Below, in pieces: positions 20,578 to 33,062 of a stretch of 64,000 nucleotides of DNA. The notes below the pieces were generated by a model, which saw nothing but the letters and a program-made list of their open reading frames with translations, was not told the origin of the DNA and did no database searches. The DNA is from Lantana camara (taxonomy: Eukaryota; Streptophyta; Magnoliopsida; Lamiales; Verbenaceae). Every line of letters begins with the position of its first letter. The stretch's first letter is position 1. Location: positions 46,653,001-46,717,000 of the forward strand of contig CM074856.1 in NCBI GenBank assembly GCA_037501455.1. The letters are read 5' to 3'. The translations under genes were made by a program, and so were the position numbers.

Positions 20578-23500
20578 AACGGGTTGAAATAAATCCAAGG
20601 CAGGTAAAATTGGACAAACAGGAGAACGGGTCTAGAATCGATCCAGCGAGTAAAAAAATGAGCGAAACGCGTCTAAAATTGGTTAAAAGATCTGAAAAAA
20701 CTCAAAAAATAAAAGAAATAGGTCAAACAGGTTGAAAAACTGGTGAAATAGATCCAAGAAGGGTCAAGCCGATCAAAAAACTAGTGAAATGGGTCAAGGA
20801 TGATCAAACTAGTCAAATGGGTTAAAAGGGGTAAACGGGTAAAATGGGTCAAAAGAGTCAAGAAACAGGCGCAATGGGTCTTAGATGGGTCAAACACGTC
20901 AATTAAATCCAAGATGGGCCAAATGGGTTTAAAATTGGTGAAACGAGTTAAAAAATGAGAAAAATGGGTTCAAGATGGTCAAACAAGTGAAATAAACACA
21001 AGATAGGTCAAATGGGTCCAGAATCGATCAAACGAGTCGAAAAATGGGTCAAATGGGTCTTCGATGGTTAAAAGTGTGAAATAAATTGAAGATAGGTCAA
21101 ATCGGTGAAACGAGTGAAGAATCGATGAAGTGTGTCGAAAAACTAGTGAAATAAGTCCAAGATGTTCAAACGGGTGTAATAAATCCAAGGTGGGTCGAAT
21201 GGGATAACAGGTCAAGAATCGGTTAAACGATTTGAAAAATTGAAGAAACGGGTCCAAGATGGTTAAACAGGTGAAATAAATCCAAGATGGGTCGAACGGT
21301 GAAACGGATCCAGAATCAATGAAATGAGTCGTAAAACGGGTGTAAAGGGGCCATGATGGTAAAAAAGGTGAAATAAATCCAAGATGGGTCAAAGGGGTCG
21401 AATGGGTGAAATGGGTCTAGAATCGTTCAAACTAGGTGAAACGGGTCCAATATGGCCAAATGGGTGATATAGATCAAAGATGGGTTTAATGGGTAAAACG
21501 GGTTCAGAATCGGTCAAAAAAGGTGAAAAATGAACGAAAAGGGTTCCAAGATGTTCAAACGAGTGAAATAAATCCAAGATGGGTTCAATGGGTGAAACCG
21601 GCCCAGCATCGATGAAACGAGTCAAAAAACGGACGAAATGGGTCCAAGATGGTCAACCGGGTGAAATAAATCTAAAATGGGTCAAATGGGTCGAACAAAT
21701 CAAAATTGGTGAAACGAGTGGAAAAAGGGAAAAATGGGTCCAAGATGGTTAAACGGGTGATATAGATCCAAGATGGATTAAACGGGTAAAATGGTTCCAG
21801 AATCGGTCAAACGAATCAAAAAACGGAATAGGTCTAAGATTGTCATACGTGTGAAATAAATCCAAGATAGGTCAAATCGGTGTAATAAGTCGAAAGCGGG
21901 CGAAACCGGTCCAAGATGTTCAAACAGGTGAAATAAATCTAACATTGGTCGAATGGGTCCAGAATCAAGAAAATGAGTCGAAAAATATGCGAAATGGCTC
22001 CAAGATGGTCAAACAGGTGAAATAAATCGAAGATGGGTAAATGGTTGGAATGGTTTAACGTGTCTAGAATCATTCAAACGAGGCACGGTAGGGGCAGAGG
22101 GAATTTCCGATGGAGCGTGGCCAGCAACTGTAAGATCAATGGCTGTACGGACCCTCTGCCATCCATTGCAGCTTAGCCGAAATAGGCCCAAGTGTTTCAA
22201 ACAAGTGAAATAAATCCAAGATGGACCTAATGGGTTGAACGAGTCCAGAATCGGACAAACAAGTCAAAAATCAGACGAAGGTCCATAATGGTCAAATGCT
22301 TGAAATAAATCCAAGATGGTTCCAATGCGTGAAACGGGTCCAGTATAGGTGAAAAGAGTCAAAAAATGGGCAAAAAATGGATCCAAGATGCTCAAACGGG
22401 TGAAATAAATCCAAGATGGGTCAAATGGGTCCTGAATCGATCAAACGAATCGAAAAATGGGTCAAATGGGTCTTAGTTGGTCAAAAGTGTGAAATAAATC
22501 GAAGATAGGTCAAATCGGCGAAAAGAGTAAAGAATCTATGAAACAAGTCGAAAAACTAGCGAAATAAGTCCAAGATGTTCAAACGGGTGTAATAAATCTA
22601 GCATTGGTCTAATGGGTGAAACGGGTCCAGAATCAGGGAAACGAGTCAAAACATAGGTGAAACGATATAAAAACACGGGTGAAATGGGTCAAAGATGATC
22701 AAACAGGTGAAATAAATCCAAGATGGGTGTAATGGGCCTAAAGGGTCCAAAATAAAATGAAGCGAGTTAGAAATTAGGTGAAATGCGTCCAAGGCAGGTC
22801 AAGCCGATTGAAAAATGGATGAAATGGGTCCAAGATGGTTGAACAGGTATAATGGGTCAAAGAAGTCGAATGGGTAAAATGAAATAATGAGTCGAAAATT
22901 CGGCGAAATGGGTCCTAGATCGGTCAAACGGATCAAATAAAACCAAGATGGGTCAATGGGTCTAGAATTCGTGAAATGAGTAAAAACACAGGTGAAGTGG
23001 GTCCAAGATGGTCGAACAAGTAAAATATGTCAAATGGGTCGAATGGGTGAAACGTGTTAAACTAGTTAAAAAACGAGCGAAATGGAACCAAGATGTGTAA
23101 AACAGGTCAAATAAATCCAAGATGGGTCGAATGGGTCTAACGGGTCAATAATTGGTTAAACGAGTCGAAAAACTAAAAAAACGGGTCCATGATAGTGAAA
23201 CAGGAGAAATAAATTCAAAATGGGTCGAACGGGTGAAACGGATCCAGAATCAATGACACGAGTCGTAAAACAGGTGTAATGGGTCCATGATGATCAAACA
23301 GGTGAAATAAATCCAAGATGGCTCGAAGGGGTCGAATGGGTTGAATCGTTCCAACTAGGCAAAACGGGTCCAATATGGTCAAATGGGTGATACAGATCAA
23401 AGATGGGTTTAATGGGTAAAACGGGGTTCAGAATCGGTCAAAAAAGGCAAAAAATGGACGGAAAGAGTCCCTAAAGGTCAAACGAGTGAAATAAATCCAA

Positions 23501-24931
23501 GATAAGTTCAATGGGTGAAACAAGTCTAGTATCAATGGAACGAGTCAAAAAACGGGTGAAACGGGTCCAAGATGGTCAACCGGGTGAAATAAATCTTAAA
23601 TGGGTCAAATGGTTAAAAATCAGTGAAACGAGTGAAAAAATGGGCGCAAGATGGTCACACGGGTGATATAGATCCACGATGGATTGAACAGGTAAAATGG
23701 GTCTAAGATTGTCATATGTGTGAAATAAATCCAAGATAGGTCAAATCAGTGAAACGAGTTGAAAAACTGGTGAAACGGGTCCAAGATGTTCAAACAGGCA
23801 AAATAAATCTAACATCTAAGATTGTCATACGTGTGAAATAAATCCAAGATAGGTCAAATCAGTGAAACGAGTTGAAAAACTGGTGAAACGGGTCCAAGAT
23901 GTTCAAACAGGCAAAATAAATCTAACATTGGTTGAACGGGTGAAACGGGTCCAGAATCAAGGAAACGAGTCAAAAAATGTGCAAAATGACTCCAAAATGG
24001 TCAGACAGGTGAAATAAATCCAAGATGGGTCGAATGGTTTAATGTGTCAAGAATCGTTCAAACGGGTCGAAATGGGTCCAAGTGTTTCAAACAGGTGAAA
24101 TAAATCCAAGATGGATCTAATGGGTTGAACGGGTCCAAAATTGGGCGAACAAGTCAAAAATTAGACGAAATGGGTCCATGATGGTCAAGTGTGTGAAATA
24201 AATCCAAGATGGTTCCAATGCGTGAAACGGGTTCAGTATAGGTGAAACGAGTCAAAAAATGGGCAAAATGGATCCAAGATGCTCAAACGGGTGAAATAAA
24301 TCCAAGATGGGTCAAATGGGTTGAACGGGTAAAACGGATCAAAAGAGTCGAAAAACGGGCGCAATGGGTCTTAGATGGGTCAAACAGGTCAATTAAATCC
24401 AAGATGGGTTAAGTGGGCCGAATGGGTTTAGAATTGGTGAAACGAGTCAAAAAATGCGAAAAACGGGTTCAAGATGGTCAAACTGGTGAAATAAATCCAA
24501 GATAGGCCAAATGGGTCCAGAATCGATCAAACGAATCGAAAAATGGGTCATAGATAGTCAAAAGTGTGTAATAAATCGAAGATAGATCAAATCGGTGAAA
24601 CGATTCGAAAAACTAGCGAAACAAGTCCAAGATGTTCAAACAGGTGTAATAAATCTAACATTGGTCAAATGGTTGAACGTGTCCAGAATCATTCAAATGA
24701 GGCTAAATAGGACAAGTGTGTCAAACGGGTGAAATAAAGCCAAGATGGTTCTAATGGGTTGAACGGGTCTTGAATCGGTCGAACAAGTCAAAAATAGGAC
24801 AAAATGGTCCATGATGGTCAAATGTGTAAAATAAATCCAATATGGTCCAATGCATGAAACGGGTCCAACATAGGTGAAACGAGTAAAAACGCGGGTGGAA
24901 TGGGTCAAAGATGATCAAATGGGGTGAAATA
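20578..24931. repeat. 4.35-kb degenerate tandem array, unit about 97 bp
   Basis: The phrase GTGAAATAAATCCAAGATGG recurs at close to even steps (21083, 21175, 21272, 21368, 21465, 21564, 21661, 21757, 21851). Within each unit short phrases such as ATGGGTCAA, ACGGGTCC, AACGAGTC and CAAGATGGTCAAAC follow in order; a shorter GGGT-nnAA rhythm underlies them. Longer matches (21413 with 23340; 20820 with 24320; 21000 with 22420 and 24500) show higher-order copies. Both edges are sharp: decayed copia at 20577 and gypsy LTR end at 24932. Minus-strand frames rich in Pro, Phe and His are by-products of the repeat. Confidence 0.92.
22082..22175. other. non-array insertion of about 92 bp with inverted repeat
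   Basis: Between ATTCAAACGA and GCCGAAATAGGCCCAAG the array pattern is broken by unrelated, more GC-rich sequence. The equivalent array position near 24055-24085 reads through without it. It contains GGCAGAGGG near 22093 and its complement CCCTCTGCC near 22152, so about 68 bp could fold as a stem-loop. I do not recognise it as a known small RNA or MITE. Confidence 0.6.
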
Positions 24932-27900
24932 TGTGACACTCCGAGCATGGAGCCATCACATCCCCCGCACCAAAACCTGGCCCGCATACAAAAACGAATC
25001 CTTATGCACGCTAAGATATGGCGAACGGGAGACACGCAAGACTCACACTTAATTAGGCGGCACTAGACGGACAGTCGTCAGAGGAGCATGCAATAGCGGA
25101 AGCGAATTAAATCATTCAACACATAATGGCCACGAGCCGACATTATTTAAAACATACAATTTTCAATTCGATCACAATGTACGAAAATAAGGCTCACGGA
25201 CCAAAGTAAGGTACTACACTAAGCACACTAGTCACAAGTATCAAAAGTTAGAACAAGAGGTAACAATACTCATATACATGCCAAAAGGTAAAATACAAGC
25301 AAAAAAAGATAATCCTAGAAGGACTCAAAATAACTAAAAACATGACTCGAACGCCGTCTAGCTGACTCCGATCTGTAACTAATAGGGTAACAAGAAAGAG
25401 AGAAGGAGAGGGTCAGTCGAGTGACTGGTGAGGCCATAACAATATATAAGATATATACAATGCAAGAGAGAGATATGCAATGCAAGATAAACACAACCAC
25501 TCGATCCTATATAGTCCCAATTTCAAGAACAAGACAATCATTTCCTTTTAAAAACTATGGCGCATAACGGATTAAGGATTTCAATTGATCAATCGGCACC
25601 GAGCAATACCGTTCTCCAACCTTTACTTCACAATCAGTTAATAACAAGAACAAGAAACCATCCACCACACCCGATAACGGAAAGGGTTAATTAGCCCCAA
25701 TCGTCCAATAGTCCAGATGAGTTATAGCCCATTTCGCTACTATGCTCCTTCGGCATACCGGTACAGTAGACATGCAATATCACCAACCTCCGATGATAAC
25801 ACGTGCCCTTGTAGAGGTCATGATTAAGGTTCACCGTCGGCCCGATGCCTTCCCGGATTCCCTTGTATACGTTACCTCGATCCCTTCCCAATAGAAACAT
25901 GCTACTGGGGATTTAATCAATCAATAACAAGAGCTCGGATCATGTAACGCGTGGAAGCCATTTTCATTCCATTTTCCAAAAGCATGAACGCACGCTAGAA
26001 AACATATACATATAACCCCTTTAGTACTTGGAAATCCATTTCAAGAAGTTAATAAAATGGTAAAAAATCACATATTACTAGATAGGTGTACGTATAGATA
26101 TAATAGATCGCATGCGGAGAAAACATTAACGAAACGTGCAGGTCATACGATGTAGGTTATTGGCTACAGAAAAAGGATAAACCTCACCTGGATAACCTCG
26201 ACAAAAGAAAGAGACAGGATAAAGCAACTAGACCTCCGAGTCCTTAGGAGGATCACCTAGACAAGTGACACGATTACCAATACAATTATACTCAATAAAA
26301 CCAAGTATAGACGCTCGGTAATGTATAACAATGATATGGAATAGTTTGAGACACATTAAGAGTTATGAAAGAGCATGAGCAAGTTTAGTGTACAATTAAC
26401 ATCAAATAATACAATTAAACATATAATGGTGTCATATTATATATAAATAACATGTATGTGGCTTGCAAACCAGAAGAAAGTGTGCAATAAGCATGGAAAA
26501 GGCTAATGAAAACACAACAACAAAGTTCATGCAACATTCACATAATAACATGAATGCAGAAATTCTGCACATGTACACATTGTAGAACATTCAACATAAC
26601 TTATTGCTCCGTAAGTATTTTAACAAACCGTAAAATTCCTAGTAAACTAGACATGTAGATCTTTCAAATGGTATAGGTCTCAATCGTTGGATGTTTCTGT
26701 TTTAATATAGATTATAGAGCAAAAATGAGGAAAAACAGAAATATCACTGCAGAAACACATTTCCAAGAAATTTACCTTTACCTGAAATAAAGTCGGTTAA
26801 TTTGAAAGCTTACAGGGATATACTTGATACATTCATAAGTACCCCTGTAAAATAGTTTTGAGAAATTCATACATTTACTCACTCTTCTCAAGCCGTTAAT
26901 CTAGACCAAAAAGCAGGGGATAGCTGAGTCATTTCGAATTTTTCTCGAGTATCAATTGGACTCGGATTAACATAAAATTTGGCAGACATAAACCTTAATA
27001 TACTAGGAATACCCAGTCAAAATAGTTTTGAAAACCAAGGTCGTATAAGTTCGGAATTTACATTTGAATTCTCTGCATATAAGTTGTCAAAGTTTCGGTT
27101 TATGCACTCCACTCTCTTAATCATTTGAAACTCACCCGAAAACATCAAAACTCATCCCCTAATCTTACCCACAATGTTTATAAACATGTATAACACATAA
27201 AGAATCAGATATCCATACCTCAAGCCAATCAAATCAACAATTCAATCAGGATTGTTCAAGTTTCTCTACACCCTGTTTTATAACTAATTCAAGCTTACAA
27301 ATCTTATGAAATTGGCTTGCTAACATGTTGTAGCCTGTAATTCAAACCCAAGGTACCAAAATTTAACTATAGATATGAAACTCTTGCAACGGATAAGTCT
27401 AAAACATGTTAAGTATACCCAGATTTTATTCCCAACAACTAAAACATGACTTGTTTAACCATCCAACTATATTTGCAGTATGCTTTTTGGCTTACAGTTT
27501 TCATTCTATCAATTTCTAAATTATAATTCCAACATGTAATAACAAGGTTTAAACAAGATTCATCATTCTAAATACATCAATCGTCAGAATTTCAAATATG
27601 CACAAGTCAAGAATTTATCAAAGAATTCATCTTCTAACAGGTTTTTCACTGTATTTAATCATCAAGTCAGTAAAAAAAAATCATAAATGTTATTATCTCT
27701 CCGCATCCTAATCTTCCGATTAACCAAGAGTTCAAGAAAACACGATTTTCCTTTCACCTAACATGATTTCAATCATAGTTATGCATATATTCTCCATCTC
27801 CAAAAAAAAAAAATTGATAAATTTAAACAATTTCTAATAGAACTCTACAATTTCTCTCTACGTCGATTCTCATGTGTATATTGGCATACAACCAAAGTAT

Positions 27901-28532
27901 ATTTAAGAAAGGAGAAAGAGGAACGAAGGGACCTTACCTTGCTGTTGCACAGATGGAGAAAAAGGGTGATTGATGGTGGTGTGTAGACGTACGTCAGAAG
28001 AAGCAAGGAGAAGATCTTTAATTGTTTTCAAGTGTGGGGAATGAGAGAGAGTGTGGTTGTTGAAGCCTGTCGCGTTAAGAAACAAAGAGGGGTTGCATTC
28101 CTTCTGATTTCTTTTCCTTTTTTAAAAGTTTAAGAAATGCAATTGTGGATAAATGAGACTTAAAAAAAAAGGAAATGAAATGTGAAAGATTGGGAGGACC
28201 AATCTATGTATTGCTAAAGGAAGTCAGCAAAAAAAATCTGATCAAGATGTTCTTAATTGCAATTAAGTCCCTTTAAAAGACTTATTATATAAAGTGCCCT
28301 ATAATTCTAAATAAAAGAAATTAGATCCTCTAAATTTGTATTTAGCACATAACTCAATTAATTCAAGTAAATTAGATTTTAAATCATGCTTAGAGACAAC
28401 TAAGCACATATTATCTAGAGAAAATAATTAAGGCCAATAAAATACAAGATTATAAATTGGTGAATAAACATGTAACTCTGAAACTCACAAGTAACGATAT
28501 CTTGTCCTATTTCAAAAAAGTGGGGCGTTACA
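24932..28532 (-). repeat. gypsy G3 3' LTR on the minus strand (3601 bp)
   Basis: On the minus strand it starts TGTAACGCCCCAC at 28532 and ends GGAGTGTCACA at 24932. It shares the terminal pattern with the other gypsy LTRs: CACATCCCCCGCAC near 24957 is the complement of GTGCGGGGGATGTG, and CAGTCGAGTGACTGG near 25413 corresponds to the conserved CAGTC-GACTG motif. Its first 850 bp from the low-coordinate side match 30262-31109 closely. No gene is seen in it; the small minus frame at 27903-28085 is LTR sequence. Confidence 0.87.
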
Positions 28533-29149
28533 AGGTTCCCTTCTTTAAAAAAATCTGTCATCAGATTCTACTGATTGGTCACGACATCCATCGCTCGTCT
28601 CTTGTTCCCGCAACGCACAACCAAACATCATATGCAACCCTAACACGCATAGAAAGACAAAGTGCTCAACAAAAGAGAACCCCATCTCCGAAGCACACAA
28701 AGGACAGAACCCCATCTCCCGAGTACATAAGTGAGAGCACCCCGTCACTCACGCACATCGGTAAGAGAGCACCCAATGTCTCTCAGCACCTGAGTTTGAG
28801 GAATCCAAAATGTCTCTAACGTCTAGTTTGAGAGAATCTAGCATCTCTCCAATGCCTAGGTTCAAGTGATTCCAACATCTCTCGAACATCTAAGAGCACG
28901 AAGTATCATATCAACATAGATAACAACTAACCATAAGAAGCAGCTATAGCATACGGAATAAATGATGTACGACACTCTGATCAGACAATGTATGAAAGGT
29001 ATGACATGCATGTATGTGGTACCTTTCACCACAGCCATAGAATTAAGCTCAACATGCTCATCTTCCTCACCTTCGAGGGCGTAAGCATGACCATAAACTG
29101 CAGATCTCGGTTTTTAGTCCTTCTCTTTGGGCAATTGTTCACCATATGG
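28533..29149 (-). other. short 3' part of the G3 interior, no gene
   Basis: Only about 600 bp separate the gag remnant from the 3' LTR. On the minus strand the purine run AAAGAAGGGAA just before TGTAACG is the likely polypurine tract. The stretch contains dispersed short repeats (GAGAGCACCC, CATCTCCGA, CATCTCTC near 28670-28890) but no pol motifs, so polymerase is missing entirely. Confidence 0.6.
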
Positions 29150-30051
29150 TCCAGCTCTCCACAAACAAAACATGTGCCAACCTTTTTCAGGCAATTAGCC
29201 TCTGGATGGTTATCTTTCCCACAAAGCTTACACAGTAGAAACCGAGACTGTCCTTATTTTGGAACGGGGAGCCCCGAATGGGCGTACGGGCAGTGTTGAT
29301 GCCCCAGACGGCCATGACTGCTTCTTATTTCCCTGATTGGCGGTGTTGGCTGTTTGTAGGGCCTCTTGGACCCGAAGCTGGATCGCGACCCGAATAAGCT
29401 CCTTCCTTATGAAGTTGTGCTAACTGGATAGCCTTGGTCCATCTATCTATGTTTCGACCTAACAGCACTTTTCGGATCTCATATCGGGGTCCATTGACAA
29501 ACTTATCACTCTTGCGAGACTCATCGCTTGTAATATGCCTAGCATAAGGGGTCAATTGATTGAACTCTATGATGTAATCGGCTACCGTGTGATTCCCTTG
29601 TTTTAAGTCCATAAACTCAGCTTCTCGTCGCTCCTGAGCCCTCGAGGAATATAATTGGCTCGAAACTCCCGAGTGAAAACCTCCCATGTAAACTCTACCT
29701 CTTTTTGATCTAGTCTCAGTTGAACTTCCTCCCACCAATTATAAGCACCCTCTTGTAAAAGATATATAGCACATTTAGCCTTTTCAACCTCCTAGCAAGG
29801 GCAAATCTCAAAGATCCTTGTGATTTGCTTCAACCAACGCTCGGCCTGAATATCATCAGTGGTGCTGATAAACTGAGGAGGATTGTTCTTCTTGAACTTC
29901 TCATAAGCTGTCTCCGCTCGCCCTTGGTAGTAGTAATACATGGCGGCATATGCATCATTTGCATTCGGCGGTGGAGGTAGAGGTGGAGGAGGAACTTACC
30001 CTTTAACAAATTTTGTCCAGCCAGATCACGTAGATATCTACGAGGAGGCAT
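29150..30051 (-). pseudogene. G3 gag with two intact zinc-knuckle motifs, frameshifted
   Basis: Reading the minus strand from 30051 the start is MPPRRYLRDLAGQ, like G1. The frame soon shifts. The gag domain reappears as EFMDLKQGNHTVADYIIEF and LTPYARHI (frame ending at 29325). Further on (about 29260-29160) come two canonical knuckles, CKLCGKDNHPEANC and CFVCGELDHMVNNC, then basic residues. Protease, reverse transcriptase and integrase are absent before the LTR. The gene is therefore a gag-only body, broken by at least two frameshifts, in an element with very long LTRs. Confidence 0.82.
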
Positions 30052-30241
30052 GATCCTTCAAACTGACTTAAATATATATGCATGAAGGCTAGAATGAAAC
30101 TAATTGAAATAATGTACAAATATGAGATAGTTCAATCAATTCAACCAAATTCAAATAATAAGATCACATAAAAGCATGTTGTTCCTATACCGAGTGACTT
30201 AGACTGATAAACTCGACACTAGAGCTCCGGTTTTAAACCTA

Positions 30242-30253
30242 GCTCTGATAACA
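30242..30253 (-). other. degenerate primer-binding site of G3
   Basis: On the minus strand TCCTTATGTGTTATCAGAGC follows the LTR end, against TCCTAAAGTGGTATCAGAGC in G2. TGTTATCAGAGC differs from the tRNA-Met primer site at one position. Confidence 0.8.
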
Positions 30254-30261
30254 CATAAGGA

Positions 30262-31109
30262 TGTGACGCTTTGAGCGTAGAGCCAGCACATCCCTCGTAC
30301 CAAAACCCAGCCCGAATACAAAAACGAATCCGTATACACGCTAGGCTATGGCGAACGGGAGACATGCAAGACCCACATTTAGCCAGGCAAAAGTAGACGG
30401 ACAGTCGTCAGAGGAGCATGCAATAGCGGAAGCGAATTAAATCATTCAACACATAACGGCCACGAGCCGGCATTATTTAAAACATACAATTTTCAATTCG
30501 ATCGCAAAATACGAAAATAAGGCTCACGGGCCAAAGTAAGGTTACACTAAGCACACTATTCACAAGTATCAAAAGTTAGAACGAGAGGTAACAATACTCA
30601 TATAAATGCCAAAAGGTAAATATAAGCAACAAAAGATAATCCTATAGGATACAAAATAACTAAAGACATGACTCGAACATCGCCTAGCTGACTCCGACCT
30701 GCAACCAATAGGGAAATAAGAAAGAGAGAAGGAGAGGGTCAGTCGAGTGACTGGTAAGGCAGTAACAATATATAAGATATATAAAATTCAAGAGAGAGAT
30801 ATGCAATGTACGATAAACACAATCCCTCGATCCGATATAGTCCCAATTTCAAGAACAAGACAATCATTTTCTTTTAAAAAACCATGGCGTATATCGGATT
30901 AAGAATTTCAATCGATCAATCGGTACCGAGCAATGCCGTTCTCCAACCTTTACTTCACCATCAATCAATAACAAGAACAAGAAACCATCCACCACGCCCG
31001 ATAACAGAAAGGGTTAATCAGCCCCAACCGTCCAATAGTCCAGACGAGTCATAGCCCATTTCGGTACTATGCTCCTTCGGCGTACAAGCACAGTAGACAT
31101 GCAATATCA
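30262..31109 (-). repeat. gypsy G3 5' LTR, truncated to about 850 bp
   Basis: Its minus-strand end (GCGTCACA at 30262) adjoins the primer site. It follows 24932-25780 base for base with few differences. Similarity stops at about 31109 after CATGCAATATCA; the next sequence is copia C2. The missing 2.7 kb includes the expected promoter part of the LTR. Confidence 0.85.
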
Positions 31110-33022
31110 GCATGAGTATCTTAGGATATTGTTTTCTACACTTTTTCAGAATAATCAGTTGTTAAATTTGAACTTTCAGACTTGTCTTTCTGCGAAAAGT
31201 CATAAACTTTTAAGCCCAATAACACTAGGGTTCAAACTATGTTTTCATTAGTACATTCGATGTGTGGGGACTAGCCCTAGTTACAAATCAAAGTCAATTT
31301 TGGTATTTTGTATTGTTTATTGATGATCATTCCCGCATGACATGGATATATTTTCTTTGTCATAAATCTGAGGTGTTTGAGACATTTATGGCCTTCTTTA
31401 ATATGGTGTAAACATAGTTTAACCACAAAATCAAAGTGCTTCGGTCAGATAATATAAGGAAGTTCGTGAATCGAGAAATGAATAACTTTTTTCAGAAACA
31501 TGGCCTCGTACACCAAACCTCTTGTGCAAACACCCCTCAGTAAAATGGGGTAGTTGAGAGAAAAAACTGAACCATAATGGAAATAACCTGTGCCTTAATG
31601 ACCGAATCTGGTGTCCCACACCATTTTTGGCCTGAAACTGTTGCCACAGCCACCTACCTTACAAACCGGCTACCCACTAAAATACTGACCCATAAAACAC
31701 CCCTATCTATCCTCTAAACTCAAATTGAGATACCACCACACCTTTACCCTTCCACCATGGATCTTCGGGTGTACGGTATTCGTCCATGTTCCAAAAGCTG
31801 ATCGAGCCAAACTCGACCCTTGTGCAGTGAAGTGTGTATTTGTCGGCTATGCTCCTCATCCTGAAGGGATATTGGTGTTATAATCTAGCCACCAGACGTA
31901 TTCATGTTACCATGCACTGTGATTTTGTAGAAACCGAGTCTTCTACCTTACCCAGCACAGTGCTCAGGGGAAGAATGTAGGTGAGTCTATATGCTGACTA
32001 GGTGATCCGGATTCAGCACCTACAACTGAGCCCGAATAGAGCAATGAAAATCCAAGTACCATTGAAGATCTTAGTATCACCCTCTCGCCCAATGATCCTC
32101 CTCCAAATGATGTCCAAAACAAGGTAACTGGAATTGTGAATACTTGCTTTCCTACTGTTCAAACTATTGATAATGCCACCATAGCTGCTAACAGTGTTTC
32201 TGAGAATGCAGTAAGTGACAGGTATGTACTACCTCAGAGGAGTACAAGGGGAATTTCCCTACATATGTACTCGACGGATCATATCTCTCGTACATCTAAA
32301 TACCCCATTGAGAATATAACCAGGGGGAGCATATCAGAAGTGGCAAGGGCATTCTTTGGGAATCTCTGCAAAGAAATAATTCCAAATATAGTACAGGAAG
32401 CTAGTCAGGATGAAAAGTGGGTAAAGGCCATGAGAACCGAAATGGATGCCCTCAAAAGAAGTGGGATATGGAAAAAATGTAAACTCCCAGAAGGAAAGAA
32501 ACCAGTTGGCTGCAGATGGGTGTTTACTGTAAAACACAGAGCAGACGCCTCAATAGAAAGGAATAAAGCTTGGTTGGTGACGAAAGGCTACACTCAGACA
32601 TTCAGAATTGATTACTCTGAAACCTTCTCTCCTATAGCCAAACTTGACACTATACGGCTTCTGCTCTCCATTGCAGCAAATCAAGGTTGGCCACTCAATT
32701 AGTTCAACATAAAGAATGTCTTTCTCTATGGGGATTTGACAGAGGAGGTTTACATGGAACCTCCACCAGGGTTTACCAAGGATTTTGAGTAGGTGAAGTT
32801 TGCAGACTTTGGAAAGCTCTATATGGGTTGAAGCAGTCACCTCGAGCGTGGTTTGGCTGGTTCACACTAGCAATCCAACATCATAGATATAGACAAAGCA
32901 ATGCTAATCACACTCTATTTCTGAAGAAACGGGGGAATTTAATCACCTACCTAATCATCTACGTAGATGACATGATTATAACAGGGAACGATATTGAGGA
33001 GATAAGCCAACTCAGGGATAAT
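31110..33022 (+). pseudogene. copia C2 integrase and N-terminal reverse transcriptase, decayed
   Basis: Polyprotein remnant on the plus strand with many stops and frameshifts. Recognisable parts in order: zinc/GAG-pre-integrase tail (near 31170), integrase core with FIDDHSRMTW, VLRSDN and NGVVERKN (31310-31570), VFVGYAP-like region (31840), and reverse transcriptase from about 32400 (KPVGCRWVFTVKH, DYSETFSPIAKLDTIRLL, LYGLKQSPRAW). The catalytic YVDD box is intact at 32960-32971. The frame is cut after codon GAT by the CACTA element and resumes at 45240. The longest open piece is 32136-32702. The 5' end is lost at the junction with the G3 LTR. Confidence 0.88.
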
Positions 33023-33062
33023 CACTACAAGAAAATAGGCGAATTCCGAGGAAAAATTTCCC
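33023..33062 (+). repeat. CACTA left terminal inverted repeat
   Basis: CACTACAAGAAAATAGGCGA followed by ATTCCGAGG matches the complement of the right end with roughly five differences in about 38 bp. Confidence 0.92.

Noticed and set aside
20979..21625. Minus-strand frames of 137 and 78 codons (Pro/Phe/His-rich) as genes
   Set aside because: They arise from the tandem array, contain only its repeated phrases and have no domain or start context.
20578..24931. Regularly spaced GAAATAAATCCAAG phrases resembling a CRISPR-like repeat-spacer pattern
   Set aside because: The spacers are themselves related repeats, units are degenerate and about 97 bp long, and the context is a plant nuclear genome.
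27903..28085. 60-codon minus-strand frame in the G3 LTR
   Set aside because: Located in LTR leader sequence without family features.
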